A DNA stretch of 64,000 nt, taken from assembly GCF_000348945.1 (NCBI RefSeq), contig NZ_AOCK01000001.1, forward strand, positions 592,282-656,281, given 5' to 3'. Position numbers and translations under genes: made by a program. Each line of letters opens with the position of its first letter. Within the stretch, counting starts at the first letter, position 1. Source of the DNA: Paeniglutamicibacter gangotriensis Lz1y (GTDB lineage Bacteria > Actinomycetota > Actinomycetes > Actinomycetales > Micrococcaceae). Shown here one piece after another: positions 16,394 through 24,679 of this stretch. The notes under the pieces were generated by a model that did no database searches, had not been told where the DNA came from, and saw only the letters and a program-made list of their open reading frames with translations.

Positions 16394-17017
16394 ATGAACC
16401 GGTCGCAGCTTATGCCCCAGCCGGTCAGCGGTGCCCATGAGGAACTGGCCGCAGTTCGCTTGGTTTCCGTTGCCGAAATGCTTCGGATGATTCCTCGCGC
16501 TGAGCAGGGTGGCACCGATCAGGAGCGTGGTCTTGCCGCGGCCAATGCGTTTTATGAGCACGGCGTCGGACGAGCTGCGGCCGAACACGTATCCAGTCTG
16601 AGGGATGCGGGGCACACTGCGCAGATGAAGCCAGGCTTCTGGGAACGAATCATGGAGTCACTTGAATCGTCGCCGATGCCCGAACAGGAGTGGGAGCCCC
16701 TGCTCGAGATTCTAGGCGACGAGATCCTGGGCAAACTCACAGGGGTTTCGGACTCATCAATGCGCCGCTACCGCAACGGTGAACGCAAGACGCCCGATGA
16801 GGTGGCAGGCCGGCTGCATTTCACGGCACTGATAGTTGCCGACCTGTTGGGCAGCTACAACGCGTTCGGCGTACGTCGTTGGTTCGGGCGCCCCCGGGCA
16901 CAACTGCATGGTTCATCGCCGCTGGAGATGCTCGAGCCGGAATGGGCTCCGGAAGACTCAGGGCCGCAGGCCATCAGGGAATTGGCAGCGGCGCTTCTGG
17001 CCCCGCTGGCATCGTGA
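16394..17017 (+). CDS. Xre/ParS-type antitoxin (partner of RES toxin)
   Basis: A 207-residue protein from ATG 16394 (GAGGGA 9 nt upstream). The C-terminal half resembles the Xre/MbcA/ParS antitoxin domain: LTGVSDSSMRRYRNGERKTPDE as the DNA-binding turn, then ADLLGSYNAFGVRRWFGRPR as the toxin-binding part. Its stop overlaps the GTG of a RES-domain fragment (GTGA), the normal order for RES-Xre modules, in which the toxin depletes NAD+. The N-terminal ~90 residues are extra. The toxin is truncated, so this is now an orphan antitoxin or stand-alone regulator. Confidence 0.7.
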   Translation: MNRSQLMPQPVSGAHEELAAVRLVSVAEMLRMIPRAEQGGTDQERGLAAANAFYEHGVGRAAAEHVSSLRDAGHTAQMKPGFWERIMESLESSPMPEQEWEPLLEILGDEILGKLTGVSDSSMRRYRNGERKTPDEVAGRLHFTALIVADLLGSYNAFGVRRWFGRPRAQLHGSSPLEMLEPEWAPEDSGPQAIRELAAALLAPLAS

Positions 17018-17181
17018 TCGTTTTTAGACATTCGGCCCGGGGCATCCTCTTCTTCTGGGATGCTCCGGAGCAACCGGCGGCACGGTGGCATCGGGACGGC
17101 GAAGGCCCTGTGCAGTATCTGGCCAACACTCCCGACGGGACTTGGACCGAATTCCTACGGCATGAAGGAATCATCGGATAG
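17014..17181 (+). pseudogene. Truncated RES-domain toxin
   Basis: A 55-residue frame starting at a GTG that overlaps the antitoxin stop. It matches only the start of a RES toxin: VFRHSARGILFFWD, ARWHRDGEGPVQYLANTPDG and WTEFLRHEGI. Full RES toxins are 150 residues or more, and the conserved serine part is missing. A TAG ends the frame and the following DNA does not continue the domain in any frame I can see. Confidence 0.7.
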
Positions 17182-17301
17182 AGATACTTGGACTGAAACA
17201 AGCGCACACTTTGAGTATTTCTCACCACAGCGACCGAAGACATCAAGATATAGATATCCCAAAAACAGCCGGCCTTCGCGCATCCCATGCAGCAGAATCC
17301 G

Positions 17302-17332
17302 TGCCATGACAACGGTCATGGCAATACATGAC
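17302..17332 (+). promoter_or_regulatory. Palindromic operator upstream of ABC exporter/two-component operon
   Basis: TGCCATGAC-AACG-GTCATGGCA (17302-17323) is a perfect 9-bp inverted repeat. A third half-site, CATGAC (17327-17332), makes a second inverted pair with GTCATG (17315-17320). It lies 45-75 bases before the ATPase start and is a good candidate site for the LuxR-type regulator encoded at 20177. Confidence 0.6.
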
Positions 17333-17377
17333 TTTTTGCACTTCTACCGCCGAGACGGACCGGGCAGACTCGAGGGC

Positions 17378-18343
17378 ATGGATACCTCGCTCGGCACGAC
17401 CAATCAGCAAGCGGCATCGTCACCCCCGGCGAGCGCTGCGGCTCTTCGCCTTCAGGGCGTACACAAGTCATTTCACACCAACCAGGGACCGTTCGAGGCG
17501 GTGGCCGGAATCGACCTGGAGGTCGGAACCGGTGAAATCATTGCCTTCCTCGGTCCCAATGGGGCGGGCAAGACCACGACCATCGACATGATGCTCGGAC
17601 TGACGGCACCGACCTCCGGCACCATCACGGTTTTCGGCAAAAGCCCGCGCGCCGCGGTGGAAGCAGGTGAAGTATCAGCGGTGCTGCAGACCGGAGGGTT
17701 GCTGCGCGACCTCACGGTGCGCGAAACTGTCATGGCCATCGCCGCCCTGCACGGTGCCAGGGACCGGGTGGACACGGTTATGGAACGCACCGACATCACC
17801 TCCCTGGCCAAACGCAAGGTCTCCAAATGCTCGGGCGGAGAGCAGCAACGGCTCAAGTTCGCCCTGGCCTTGCTGCCAAATCCGCGGCTGTTGATCCTTG
17901 ATGAGCCCACCGCGGGCATGGACGTCGCGGCACGTCACGCGTTTTGGGAGACCATGCGCCAAGATGCGTTGGAGGGCCGCACGGTCCTGTTTGCCACCCA
18001 CTACCTCGAAGAGGCCCAGGACTTCGCCGAACGCACGGTGCTCATTGGCCGGGGACAGGTGCTGGCCGATGGCCCGACCTCCCGGCTTCGCGCCATGACC
18101 GGAGGCCGGGTGGTCAGTGCCACCCTGCCAACGGATAAGCCCACCGCTGCGGCACTCACGGCCTTGGAATCCCTCGACGAGGTTTCCTCGGTGCGGCTCA
18201 AGGGCCACCGGGTCTCGGTAACGGGTCCCGCCTCGGATGATGCCGCGCGGCTGCTGCTCGGTGAGCTTGCCGCAACCGACCTGGAAATCACCGCGCCCAG
18301 CCTTGACGCTGCCTTCATGGAACTGACCGGAGAGAAGCCATGA
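17378..18343 (+). CDS. ABC-2 exporter, ATP-binding subunit
   Basis: A 321-residue ATPase of the drug-export (DrrA-like) group. Walker A is GPNGAGKTTT, the signature is CSGGEQQR in place of LSGGQ, Walker B is LLILDEPTAGMD and the switch histidine is in FATHYLEEA. A ~75-residue C-terminal extension (ATLPTDKPTAAALTAL onward) is typical of this group. The start at ATG 17378 leaves a Ser/Ala-rich tail of about 25 residues. Its stop overlaps the permease ATG. It pairs with that permease and is probably controlled by the two-component system in the same operon. Confidence 0.9.
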   Translation: MDTSLGTTNQQAASSPPASAAALRLQGVHKSFHTNQGPFEAVAGIDLEVGTGEIIAFLGPNGAGKTTTIDMMLGLTAPTSGTITVFGKSPRAAVEAGEVSAVLQTGGLLRDLTVRETVMAIAALHGARDRVDTVMERTDITSLAKRKVSKCSGGEQQRLKFALALLPNPRLLILDEPTAGMDVAARHAFWETMRQDALEGRTVLFATHYLEEAQDFAERTVLIGRGQVLADGPTSRLRAMTGGRVVSATLPTDKPTAAALTALESLDEVSSVRLKGHRVSVTGPASDDAARLLLGELAATDLEITAPSLDAAFMELTGEKP

Positions 18344-19095
18344 ACCCCACCTACGTGCGCATCGAACTCACCCGACAAATCCGTGACGTCGGGAACCTGA
18401 TGTTCACCATCTTCATGCCGGTTCTCATGTACCTGCTCTTTGGGAACATGTTTGGTGGTGGGGGAGAGGCAGCAGGAAACGGCAACGTGAAGTTCTACAT
18501 CATGGCGTCCATGGCCGCCTACGGGGCTGCCGTTGCCACCACCTCGATCGCCGGCACCGCAGCCACCGAATCCCTGCTCGGCTGGGGCCGGCAGGTGGCG
18601 TTGACCCCGATGAAACCCGCTGGCTTCGTGATGTCCAAGGTCTGTGTAGCGCTGATCGTCGCCGCGGTTTCCGCGGCCGCGGTGTTTGCCCTGGGCTCCG
18701 CCACCGGTGCGAAGGCCGATGACTGGCGAATCTGGACCGTCAGCTACGTGGTGGCAGTGTTGGGGTCCTCGATCTTTGCGCTGTACGGCATGGGGGTGGG
18801 CATGAGCTTCAAATCCGAGACCGCCATTGGTGTTGCCAGCGGCGGCATGGTGTTCTTTGCCTTCTTCGGTAACGTGTTTCTGCCCTTGAGCGGGACCATG
18901 CTGGATATCGCCCGGTTCACCCCGATGTATGGGTACGCGGGGCTGGTGCGCTGGCCGTTGCTGGAGGGCGCAGGTGCCTCCGCCGATGCACCGACAGACT
19001 CGATCTGGCTGCTTGTGGCTAACCTTGGTGCATGGGCATTTCTCTTCGCACTTCTCGCGCTGTGGGCGGTCCGTGGCTCGCAGGCCCGCCGGTGA
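18340..19095 (+). CDS. ABC-2 exporter, membrane subunit
   Basis: A 251-residue ABC-2-type permease with about six membrane helices, for example LMFTIFMPVLMYLLFGNMF, VCVALIVAAVSAAAVFALG and the last helix LVANLGAWAFLFALLALWAV. It starts inside the ATPase stop (ATGA), and its own stop overlaps the kinase GTG. Such exporters move drugs, lipids or lantibiotics; in DesKR-like arrangements the neighbouring kinase responds to membrane or drug stress. Substrate unknown. Confidence 0.88.
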   Translation: MNPTYVRIELTRQIRDVGNLMFTIFMPVLMYLLFGNMFGGGGEAAGNGNVKFYIMASMAAYGAAVATTSIAGTAATESLLGWGRQVALTPMKPAGFVMSKVCVALIVAAVSAAAVFALGSATGAKADDWRIWTVSYVVAVLGSSIFALYGMGVGMSFKSETAIGVASGGMVFFAFFGNVFLPLSGTMLDIARFTPMYGYAGLVRWPLLEGAGASADAPTDSIWLLVANLGAWAFLFALLALWAVRGSQARR

Positions 19096-20180
19096 GCCCG
19101 GAGCTGGAAGAAACACATTCCTTCTGGTCACGCTACGGGTGCCTGCTGGCGGTTGTCTGGATCGTTTTTCTGATCTTCCCGATCCTGACCATCACAGAAT
19201 CCTCGCTGCCGGGTCCGGCCCGGGTGGCCGGCTACGGGCTGATAGCCGCCTTCGGGGTGGTCTACGTCTGGGCCTTTTGCGCCAACAGCGCGCTGCTGGG
19301 GGTCAGTGCCGAGGGCCACGGCAAGGCCTGGTACCCGTTCGGTGCGCTGCTGCTCATCACGGCGGCCAGCGTTCCGTTCCTGGGCGAGGGGGCTATCAGC
19401 TACGGACCGTTCCTGATCAGCTTCGCCGCCTACCTGCTCTCGATCCGCGTCATGTGGATCGTCAACACCGTGGTGTTTGGGGTGAGCCTCGCGGTGGCGA
19501 TATTCGTGGGGATCGAGGATTTCGTGTTCCTGCTGGGCTTGCTGCTGGTGTTGATGACCGTCAACGCGGTCAATACCAACCTGATTCGCCGCGGCATCGT
19601 CGCCGACGGCCTGCGACTCGACAACGCGGTGCTCACCGAGCAAGAACGGATGGCCAGGGATGTGCATGATGCGTTGGGGCACTCGCTGACCGCCGTTGGG
19701 CTCAAGGCCCAATTGGCCGAACGCCTGCTGGACTCCGACCCCGAGGCTGCCCGGGCCGAACTGCAACAGATCCGAGCCCTCACCATCGAGGCCATGGACT
19801 CGATCCGCGCCACGGTGGGCGGGCTGCGCCGTGCCACCCTGGCCGAGGAGCTCGTCTCGGTGCGCGCAGCCCTCCACGATGCCGGGGTGGACGCGGTGCT
19901 TATTGGCAACGCCGCGCATCTTGACCCGGTACGCTCCACCACCCTGTCCTGGATCCTGCGGGAGGCTGCCACCAATGTGTTGCGCCATGCCCACGCCACC
20001 ACCTGTTGGATCCGTATCGGTGAGAGCAACTTGAGCATCGAGGATGACGGGGATTCGCTGGCCGGAAGCCGGGAAGGTCATGGTATCCGCGGCATGCGCG
20101 AGCGCGCCAAGCTGGCCGGGGCACACTGCGAGATCGGTGACTCCGGGCACGGCGGTACCAAGGTGGGTCTTTCGTGGTGA
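19092..20180 (+). CDS. NarL-type sensor histidine kinase
   Basis: A 362-residue kinase starting at GTG 19092, which overlaps the permease stop. It has about five or six membrane helices in the first 170 residues, a HisKA_3 dimerisation box (RMARDVHDALGHSLTAVGLK, with the phospho-histidine in RDVHDALGH) and an ATPase domain (LREAATNVLRHAHATT, GHGIRGMRERA). The architecture is like DesK and LiaS. Coupling to an ABC-2 exporter suggests it senses membrane stress or an exported compound. Confidence 0.9.
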   Translation: MSPELEETHSFWSRYGCLLAVVWIVFLIFPILTITESSLPGPARVAGYGLIAAFGVVYVWAFCANSALLGVSAEGHGKAWYPFGALLLITAASVPFLGEGAISYGPFLISFAAYLLSIRVMWIVNTVVFGVSLAVAIFVGIEDFVFLLGLLLVLMTVNAVNTNLIRRGIVADGLRLDNAVLTEQERMARDVHDALGHSLTAVGLKAQLAERLLDSDPEAARAELQQIRALTIEAMDSIRATVGGLRRATLAEELVSVRAALHDAGVDAVLIGNAAHLDPVRSTTLSWILREAATNVLRHAHATTCWIRIGESNLSIEDDGDSLAGSREGHGIRGMRERAKLAGAHCEIGDSGHGGTKVGLSW

Positions 20181-20815
20181 ACCAGATGGCCGGATCGATG
20201 GCCGCCGAGCCCATCCGGGTGCTCTTGGCCGATGACCAGGCCCTGGTGCGTGGGGCGCTGGCTGCCCTGCTGAACTTGGAAGAAGACATTGAAGTGGTGG
20301 CCCAGGCCGGGGACGGTGCGCAGGTGGCGCAGCTCGCCCTAGAACACCGCGTGCAGGTGGCACTGCTCGATATCCAGATGCCCGGCACCAATGGGCTGGC
20401 CGCCGCGACCCAATTGCGCCAGCGGCTCCCGGACTGCAAGGTGCTGATGGTGACGACGTTCGACCGGCCGGGGTATCTGCGGGCCGCGTTCGATGCCGGT
20501 GCCAGCGGTTTCCTAGTCAAGGACACTCCCTCGGCCGAGCTTGCCGCCGCGGTGCGCAGCGTGCATGCAGGTGGAAGGGTGTTAGACCCTGCCCTGGCCG
20601 CGACCTCGCTGCTGAACGGAGCCAACCCGCTTACGGAACGAGAACGTGAGGTCTTGGGTTGCGCGCAGTCAGGAAAACCCGTGGCCCAGATCGCTGCGGG
20701 ATTGCACCTGTCTGTCGGTACCGTGCGCAACCACTTATCGAGCGCCATCGGCAAAACCGGGGCGTCGAATCGCATCGAGGCCGCGCACCTGGCTCACGAC
20801 CAGGGCTGGATCTAG
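20177..20815 (+). CDS. NarL/LuxR-type response regulator
   Basis: About 212 residues. GTG 20177 overlaps the kinase stop; GTG 20174 is an alternative. The receiver domain carries D19/D20, phospho-acceptor D65 (VALLDIQMPG) and FLVKDTPSAEL. The LuxR helix-turn-helix reads LTEREREVLGCAQSGKPVAQIAAGLHLSVGTVRNHLSSAIGK with the usual TVRNHL recognition helix. It is the last gene of a four-gene exporter/two-component operon. The palindrome at 17302-17332 is its likely target. Confidence 0.92.
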   Translation: MNQMAGSMAAEPIRVLLADDQALVRGALAALLNLEEDIEVVAQAGDGAQVAQLALEHRVQVALLDIQMPGTNGLAAATQLRQRLPDCKVLMVTTFDRPGYLRAAFDAGASGFLVKDTPSAELAAAVRSVHAGGRVLDPALAATSLLNGANPLTEREREVLGCAQSGKPVAQIAAGLHLSVGTVRNHLSSAIGKTGASNRIEAAHLAHDQGWI

Positions 20816-20860
20816 GCTGGCGGGCAGAAAACACGGGGGCAGCTGAGCTCGGTGCCTCTG

Positions 20861-20873
20861 TAGACTCGTAGGC
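20861..20873 (+). promoter_or_regulatory. Possible leaderless promoter of the DtxR-type gene
   Basis: A -10-like TAGACT (20861-20866) ends 7 nt before ATG 20874, and no ribosome site is present. This fits a leaderless transcript starting at the ATG, common in actinobacteria. No clear -35 is visible. Confidence 0.35.
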
Positions 20874-21548
20874 ATGTCGGTTTCGGAACTTTCGGTCAGC
20901 ACGCAGAACTACTTGAAGGTCATCTGGGGCCTGTCCGAATGGTCGGATGAGCCTGTCACCGCAACGGACATCGCCCAAAAATCCGGGCTTAAGGTGTCCT
21001 CGGTCTCCGATGCGGTGCGCAAGCTGACCGCCCAGGGGCTGGTGAGCCATGCCCGTTACGGGTCGGTGGAACTCACGGAACTAGGCCGTAAGTACGCCCT
21101 GGACATGGTGCGCCGGCACCGGTTGCTGGAAACCTTTCTGGTCCAGGTCCTGGACTACGACTGGGATCAAGTCCACGACGAGGCGGAAAACCTTGAGCAC
21201 GCCATGAGCGACTTCATGGTCGAGCGCCTCGACAAGTTCCTGGGCCACCCGACCCGCGACCCACACGGTGACCCGATCCCGGGCGCCGACGGGGCGCTCG
21301 CCGTGCCCGATGCGGTGCTGCTGAGCAGTGTGGAGCCCGGGACACGGGTCATTGTTGAGCGGATCAATGACGAGGACCCAGCCCTGCTGCAGTACCTCAG
21401 CGCCCACGGCGTCATCCCGGGCGTAGGCCTGATGGTCGCTGACCAAGAACCGTTCTCCGACGCGGTGCAGGTGGCGCTCGAGCACGGCTCCGGGAAGCTC
21501 GCGCTGGGTCGCAGGGCCGCGGAGGCACTGCACGTCTCGCAGGCCTAA
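20874..21548 (+). CDS. DtxR/MntR-family metal-dependent repressor
   Basis: A 224-residue metalloregulator: N-terminal helix-turn-helix (TATDIAQKSGLKVSSVSDAVRKL), dimerisation/metal region (RRHRLLETFLVQVLDYDWDQVHDEAENLEHAMS) and a C-terminal SH3-like FeoA domain. The cysteine of iron-sensing DtxR/IdeR (position 102) appears replaced by glutamate in EAENLEH, as in manganese-sensing MntR/ScaR proteins. An ABC transporter of the Mn/Zn family lies 1.5 kb away with overlapping palindromes at its promoter, so manganese control of that transporter is the likely job. Confidence 0.88.
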   Translation: MSVSELSVSTQNYLKVIWGLSEWSDEPVTATDIAQKSGLKVSSVSDAVRKLTAQGLVSHARYGSVELTELGRKYALDMVRRHRLLETFLVQVLDYDWDQVHDEAENLEHAMSDFMVERLDKFLGHPTRDPHGDPIPGADGALAVPDAVLLSSVEPGTRVIVERINDEDPALLQYLSAHGVIPGVGLMVADQEPFSDAVQVALEHGSGKLALGRRAAEALHVSQA

Positions 21549-21697
21549 GGAGGTGCGGGAGTTGGGCGCCGGGGCAGGGGGTCCGCTAAGGATTTCGAAG
21601 AATGGCTGGCACGGCCTATTATGGCTGAGGCGTGTCCTGCGCCACAACCAGCTTGCGCCTTGTTACGCGCTACGATCCCGTCGACTTGAGGACCCCC

Positions 21698-22984
21698 ATG
21701 AAGCTGCTGAAATCGATTCCCCTGCTCGGCTGGATCCTGGTCGCCATTGTGCTGGGCATCCTCACCGGACCGGTGATGCCCGCTTGGCTTGGTGGGGTGT
21801 TCCTGACTTATAACTCGATCTTCTCGGGATTCCTCGGCTTCATCGTGCCACTGATTATCCTGGGCCTGGTCATGCCCGCCATCGCCGAACTTGGCAAGGG
21901 CGCCGGGAAATGGCTCGGCATCACCGCGCTGATTGCCTACGGCTCCACCATCCTCGCCGGACTGCTGGCTTACTTCGTCAGCCGGTGGCTGTTCACCCCG
22001 TCGCTGTCGGGCAGCGGACTGGCCGAACTCGGCGACGACGATGATTCGGGCTTCGAACCGTTCATCAGCGTGGTGGGCTCCGCGGGTGACTCGGCCACCG
22101 AGATCGTGCTTGAACCGGTGATCGGCGTGATGAGCGCATTGATCCTGGCCTTCGTGATCGGCATTGGCCTCACCGCATTCCATTCCAAGGTGCTCTTCCG
22201 CGGGGCCATCGAGTTCCGCACCATCATCGAGTCGGTGATCCGCCGCATCATCGTGCCGGCGCTGCCACTGTTCATCTTCGGCATCTTCATGGACCTCTCC
22301 GCCAGCGGTGCAGCGGTCACGATCGTGACCAAGTTCCTGCTCGTGGCGCTGGTGTCCTTTGCCCTCACCTTTGTCGTGCTGTTGATCCAGTACACCGTGG
22401 CAGGAACCATGGCAGGAAAAAACCCGTTCAAGGCGCTGTGGAACATGCGCGATGCCTACTTCACGGCGCTGGGCACCTCCTCCTCGGCCGCTACGATTCC
22501 TGTCACCCTTGAATCAACCAAGAAGAACAACGTCTCCAACTCGGTGGCTGGCTTCGTGGTGCCGCTGTGCGCCACGATCCACCTCTCCGGCTCGATGGTC
22601 AAGATCACCTGCTTCTCGATCGCTGTCCTGCTGCTCACCGGCGGGGACGTCAGCTTCGGCGCGTACCTGCCCTTCATCTTGATGCTCGGCGTCATGATGA
22701 TCGCCGCACCGGGTGTTCCCGGCGGGGCGATCGCCGCGGCAGCGGGCCTGCTGGCACAGATGCTCGGCTTCGGAGAGGTCGAGGTCGGACTCATGTTCGC
22801 CGCGTACATCGCCCTGGACAGCTTCGGCACCGCAACCAACGTGACCGGCGACGGCGCCATTGCGATGATCATGAACAAGCTCACCCGCGGCAACCTTGGC
22901 GCCCAAGCGCAGGATCCTGCGGATGAAGAGGTCCAGACGGCAGTGCCCGACGCCACGACCGAATCCCACACTCTGGCCCAGTAG
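21698..22984 (+). CDS. Dicarboxylate/amino acid:cation symporter (DAACS)
   Basis: A 428-residue secondary transporter of the GltP/SstT group. GAGGA stands before ATG 21698. Family landmarks are the serine-rich hairpin TALGTSSSAATIPVTLES, the helix-7 region FVVPLCATIHLSGSMVKI (family NMDGT-like position), the second hairpin APGVPGGAIAAAAGLL, and ALDSFGTATNVTGDGAIAMIM with its conserved D-x3-T-x2-N-x2-GD pattern. It imports glutamate, aspartate, serine or C4-dicarboxylates with Na+ or H+; which one is not decided by sequence. Confidence 0.9.
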   Translation: MKLLKSIPLLGWILVAIVLGILTGPVMPAWLGGVFLTYNSIFSGFLGFIVPLIILGLVMPAIAELGKGAGKWLGITALIAYGSTILAGLLAYFVSRWLFTPSLSGSGLAELGDDDDSGFEPFISVVGSAGDSATEIVLEPVIGVMSALILAFVIGIGLTAFHSKVLFRGAIEFRTIIESVIRRIIVPALPLFIFGIFMDLSASGAAVTIVTKFLLVALVSFALTFVVLLIQYTVAGTMAGKNPFKALWNMRDAYFTALGTSSSAATIPVTLESTKKNNVSNSVAGFVVPLCATIHLSGSMVKITCFSIAVLLLTGGDVSFGAYLPFILMLGVMMIAAPGVPGGAIAAAAGLLAQMLGFGEVEVGLMFAAYIALDSFGTATNVTGDGAIAMIMNKLTRGNLGAQAQDPADEEVQTAVPDATTESHTLAQ

Positions 22985-23004
22985 TCCACGCGGCCCGAAA
23001 GTAC

Positions 23005-23048
23005 AGCTGGTGCCGACGCTGCAGGGCAGCGTCGGCACCAGCTTAGTT
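23005..23048 (+). terminator. Strong terminator after the DAACS symporter
   Basis: Eighteen perfectly paired bases (23005-23022 with 23026-23043) and a 3-nt loop are followed by TAGTTTT. The right arm reaches the stop codon of the convergent metal-transport permease, so it may also block transcription from that side. Confidence 0.85.
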
Positions 23049-23939
23049 TTGCGAGTTCTCGGAGACCGGTTTGTCCCCGGCGCGCGCCCGGCGCACCAAG
23101 GCGGCGATGCGCCGGCCCAGCAGCCCCTGCGCGGGGGCAAAGAGATAGACCAGCGCGAACACCGCTCCCTGGACCAGCACGATCATGCCGCCGGAGGCGG
23201 TGTCCAGGTAGTAGCTGGCATACAGCCCGATGACCGCGCAGGTCACCGAGACCGTCGGGGCGATCACCAGCATCCGCCCGAACCTGTCGGTGAGCAGGTG
23301 CGCCGTGGCTCCGGGGATGATCAGCATCGCCACCACCAGGATCACACCCACCGCCTGCAACGCCACCACGGAAGTCAGCGCCAGCAGCCCCAACAAGGCA
23401 GCCCCCAGCAGTCGCGGGTTCAATCCGATGGCGTGGGCGTGGGTGGCATCAAAAGCAAAAAGCGTGAAGTCCCTGGCCTTGAGCAGCAACACGCCCAGGG
23501 CCAGGGCCCCCAGGATTAGGATCTGCACCAGTTCGGCCCGCGAAACTCCCAGCAGGTTGCCGAAGATGATGTGCCCCAAATCGGTTTCCGAGGGCGTCAC
23601 GGAGATCAACACCAGCCCCAGGGCGAAGAGCGTGGAGAAGACGATGCCGATGGCGGCATCCTCCTTGATGCGGCTGGTGTCGCGCACCGCCCCGATCAGC
23701 CCGACCGCCAGGAATCCGAAGAGCAGTGCCCCAATGGCAAAGGGCACCGAGAACATATAGGCCAGTACGACGCCCGGGAGCACCGCATGGGAGACCGCAT
23801 CTCCCATCAGCGACCAGCCGATGAGCACCAGCCAGCAGGAGAGCACCGCGCAGACGGCCGCGGCGGTCACCGCGGTGGCCAGTGCGTTGAGCATGAAGCC
23901 GTAGCCCAGAGGTTCGAGAACCAGCTCGAGCAGGTTCAT
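23043..23939 (-). CDS. Mn/Zn ABC transporter, membrane subunit
   Basis: A 298-residue ABC-3 permease (MntB/TroC/SitC/PsaC type) with eight or nine helices. It has the family motif LIGWSLMGDAVSHAVLPGVVLAY near the N-terminus and VGVILVVAMLIIPGATAHLLTDR in the second half. Its ATG overlaps the ATPase stop. It forms the channel for the Mn2+ or Zn2+ delivered by the lipoprotein encoded two genes upstream. Confidence 0.9.
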   Translation of the reverse strand: MNLLELVLEPLGYGFMLNALATAVTAAAVCAVLSCWLVLIGWSLMGDAVSHAVLPGVVLAYMFSVPFAIGALLFGFLAVGLIGAVRDTSRIKEDAAIGIVFSTLFALGLVLISVTPSETDLGHIIFGNLLGVSRAELVQILILGALALGVLLLKARDFTLFAFDATHAHAIGLNPRLLGAALLGLLALTSVVALQAVGVILVVAMLIIPGATAHLLTDRFGRMLVIAPTVSVTCAVIGLYASYYLDTASGGMIVLVQGAVFALVYLFAPAQGLLGRRIAALVRRARAGDKPVSENSQN

Positions 23940-24679
23940 GCGGCATCCCCCCTGACCAGGACGTCAAGGCCGAAGGCCAGGGCGAGGTTTTCCGGACGCA
24001 GCACGGTGCGCGGGTCCCCGTGCATCAGCACCTTGCGCATCAAGAGCACCGCCTCGTCGGCAAGATCCGGTAGCGCGTGCAGGTCGTGGGTGGAAATCAG
24101 GATGGCGGCCCCGGCGGCGGCCTGTTCGCGCAGCAGCCGGGTGATGGTGGCCTCGCTTCTCTTGTCGACCCCGGCGAACGGCTCGTCGAGTAGCAACACC
24201 GTGGCGTCTTGGGCAATGCCGCGGGCCACGAAGGCGCGCTTCTTCTGGCCTCCGGAGAGCTGCCCGATCTGCCGGTGCGCGTAACCCGTGAGCTCCACGC
24301 GTTCCAGGGCCTGATCCACCGCCAGCTTGTCCGTAGTGGATGGGCGGCGGGTGAAACCCATGTGCCCGTAACGGCCCATCATCACCACGTCGTGCACCGA
24401 GACCGGGAAGGACCAATCGACCTCCTCGGACTGCGGAACATACCCGATCGCCGCCGCCTTCCTGGCCTTGGCCGGGCTGCCGCCATTGATAAGCACCGTC
24501 CCGGCCTCGGGTTTGAGAAGCCCCATGATGGCCTTGAACAAGGTGGATTTGCCGGACCCGTTCATGCCCACCAGCCCGCAGATACGCGAGGGATTCAGTT
24601 GCAGGCTGGCCCCGTCGAGGGCCAAGACCTCGCCGTAGCGCACCGTCAGGTCGACTGCGTCGATGGCCGGTGTGCTCAT
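23936..24679 (-). CDS. Mn/Zn ABC transporter, ATP-binding subunit
   Basis: A 247-residue ATPase with Walker A GMNGSGKST, Q-loop VPQSEEVDWSFPVSV, signature LSGGQKKR, Walker B VLLLDEPFAGVD and switch ISTHD. The VPQ..VDW..P stretch is typical of the manganese/zinc/iron subgroup (MntA, SitB, PsaB). It overlaps both neighbours by 4 nt, consistent with translational coupling in a three-gene operon. Confidence 0.92.
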   Translation of the reverse strand: MSTPAIDAVDLTVRYGEVLALDGASLQLNPSRICGLVGMNGSGKSTLFKAIMGLLKPEAGTVLINGGSPAKARKAAAIGYVPQSEEVDWSFPVSVHDVVMMGRYGHMGFTRRPSTTDKLAVDQALERVELTGYAHRQIGQLSGGQKKRAFVARGIAQDATVLLLDEPFAGVDKRSEATITRLLREQAAAGAAILISTHDLHALPDLADEAVLLMRKVLMHGDPRTVLRPENLALAFGLDVLVRGDAA

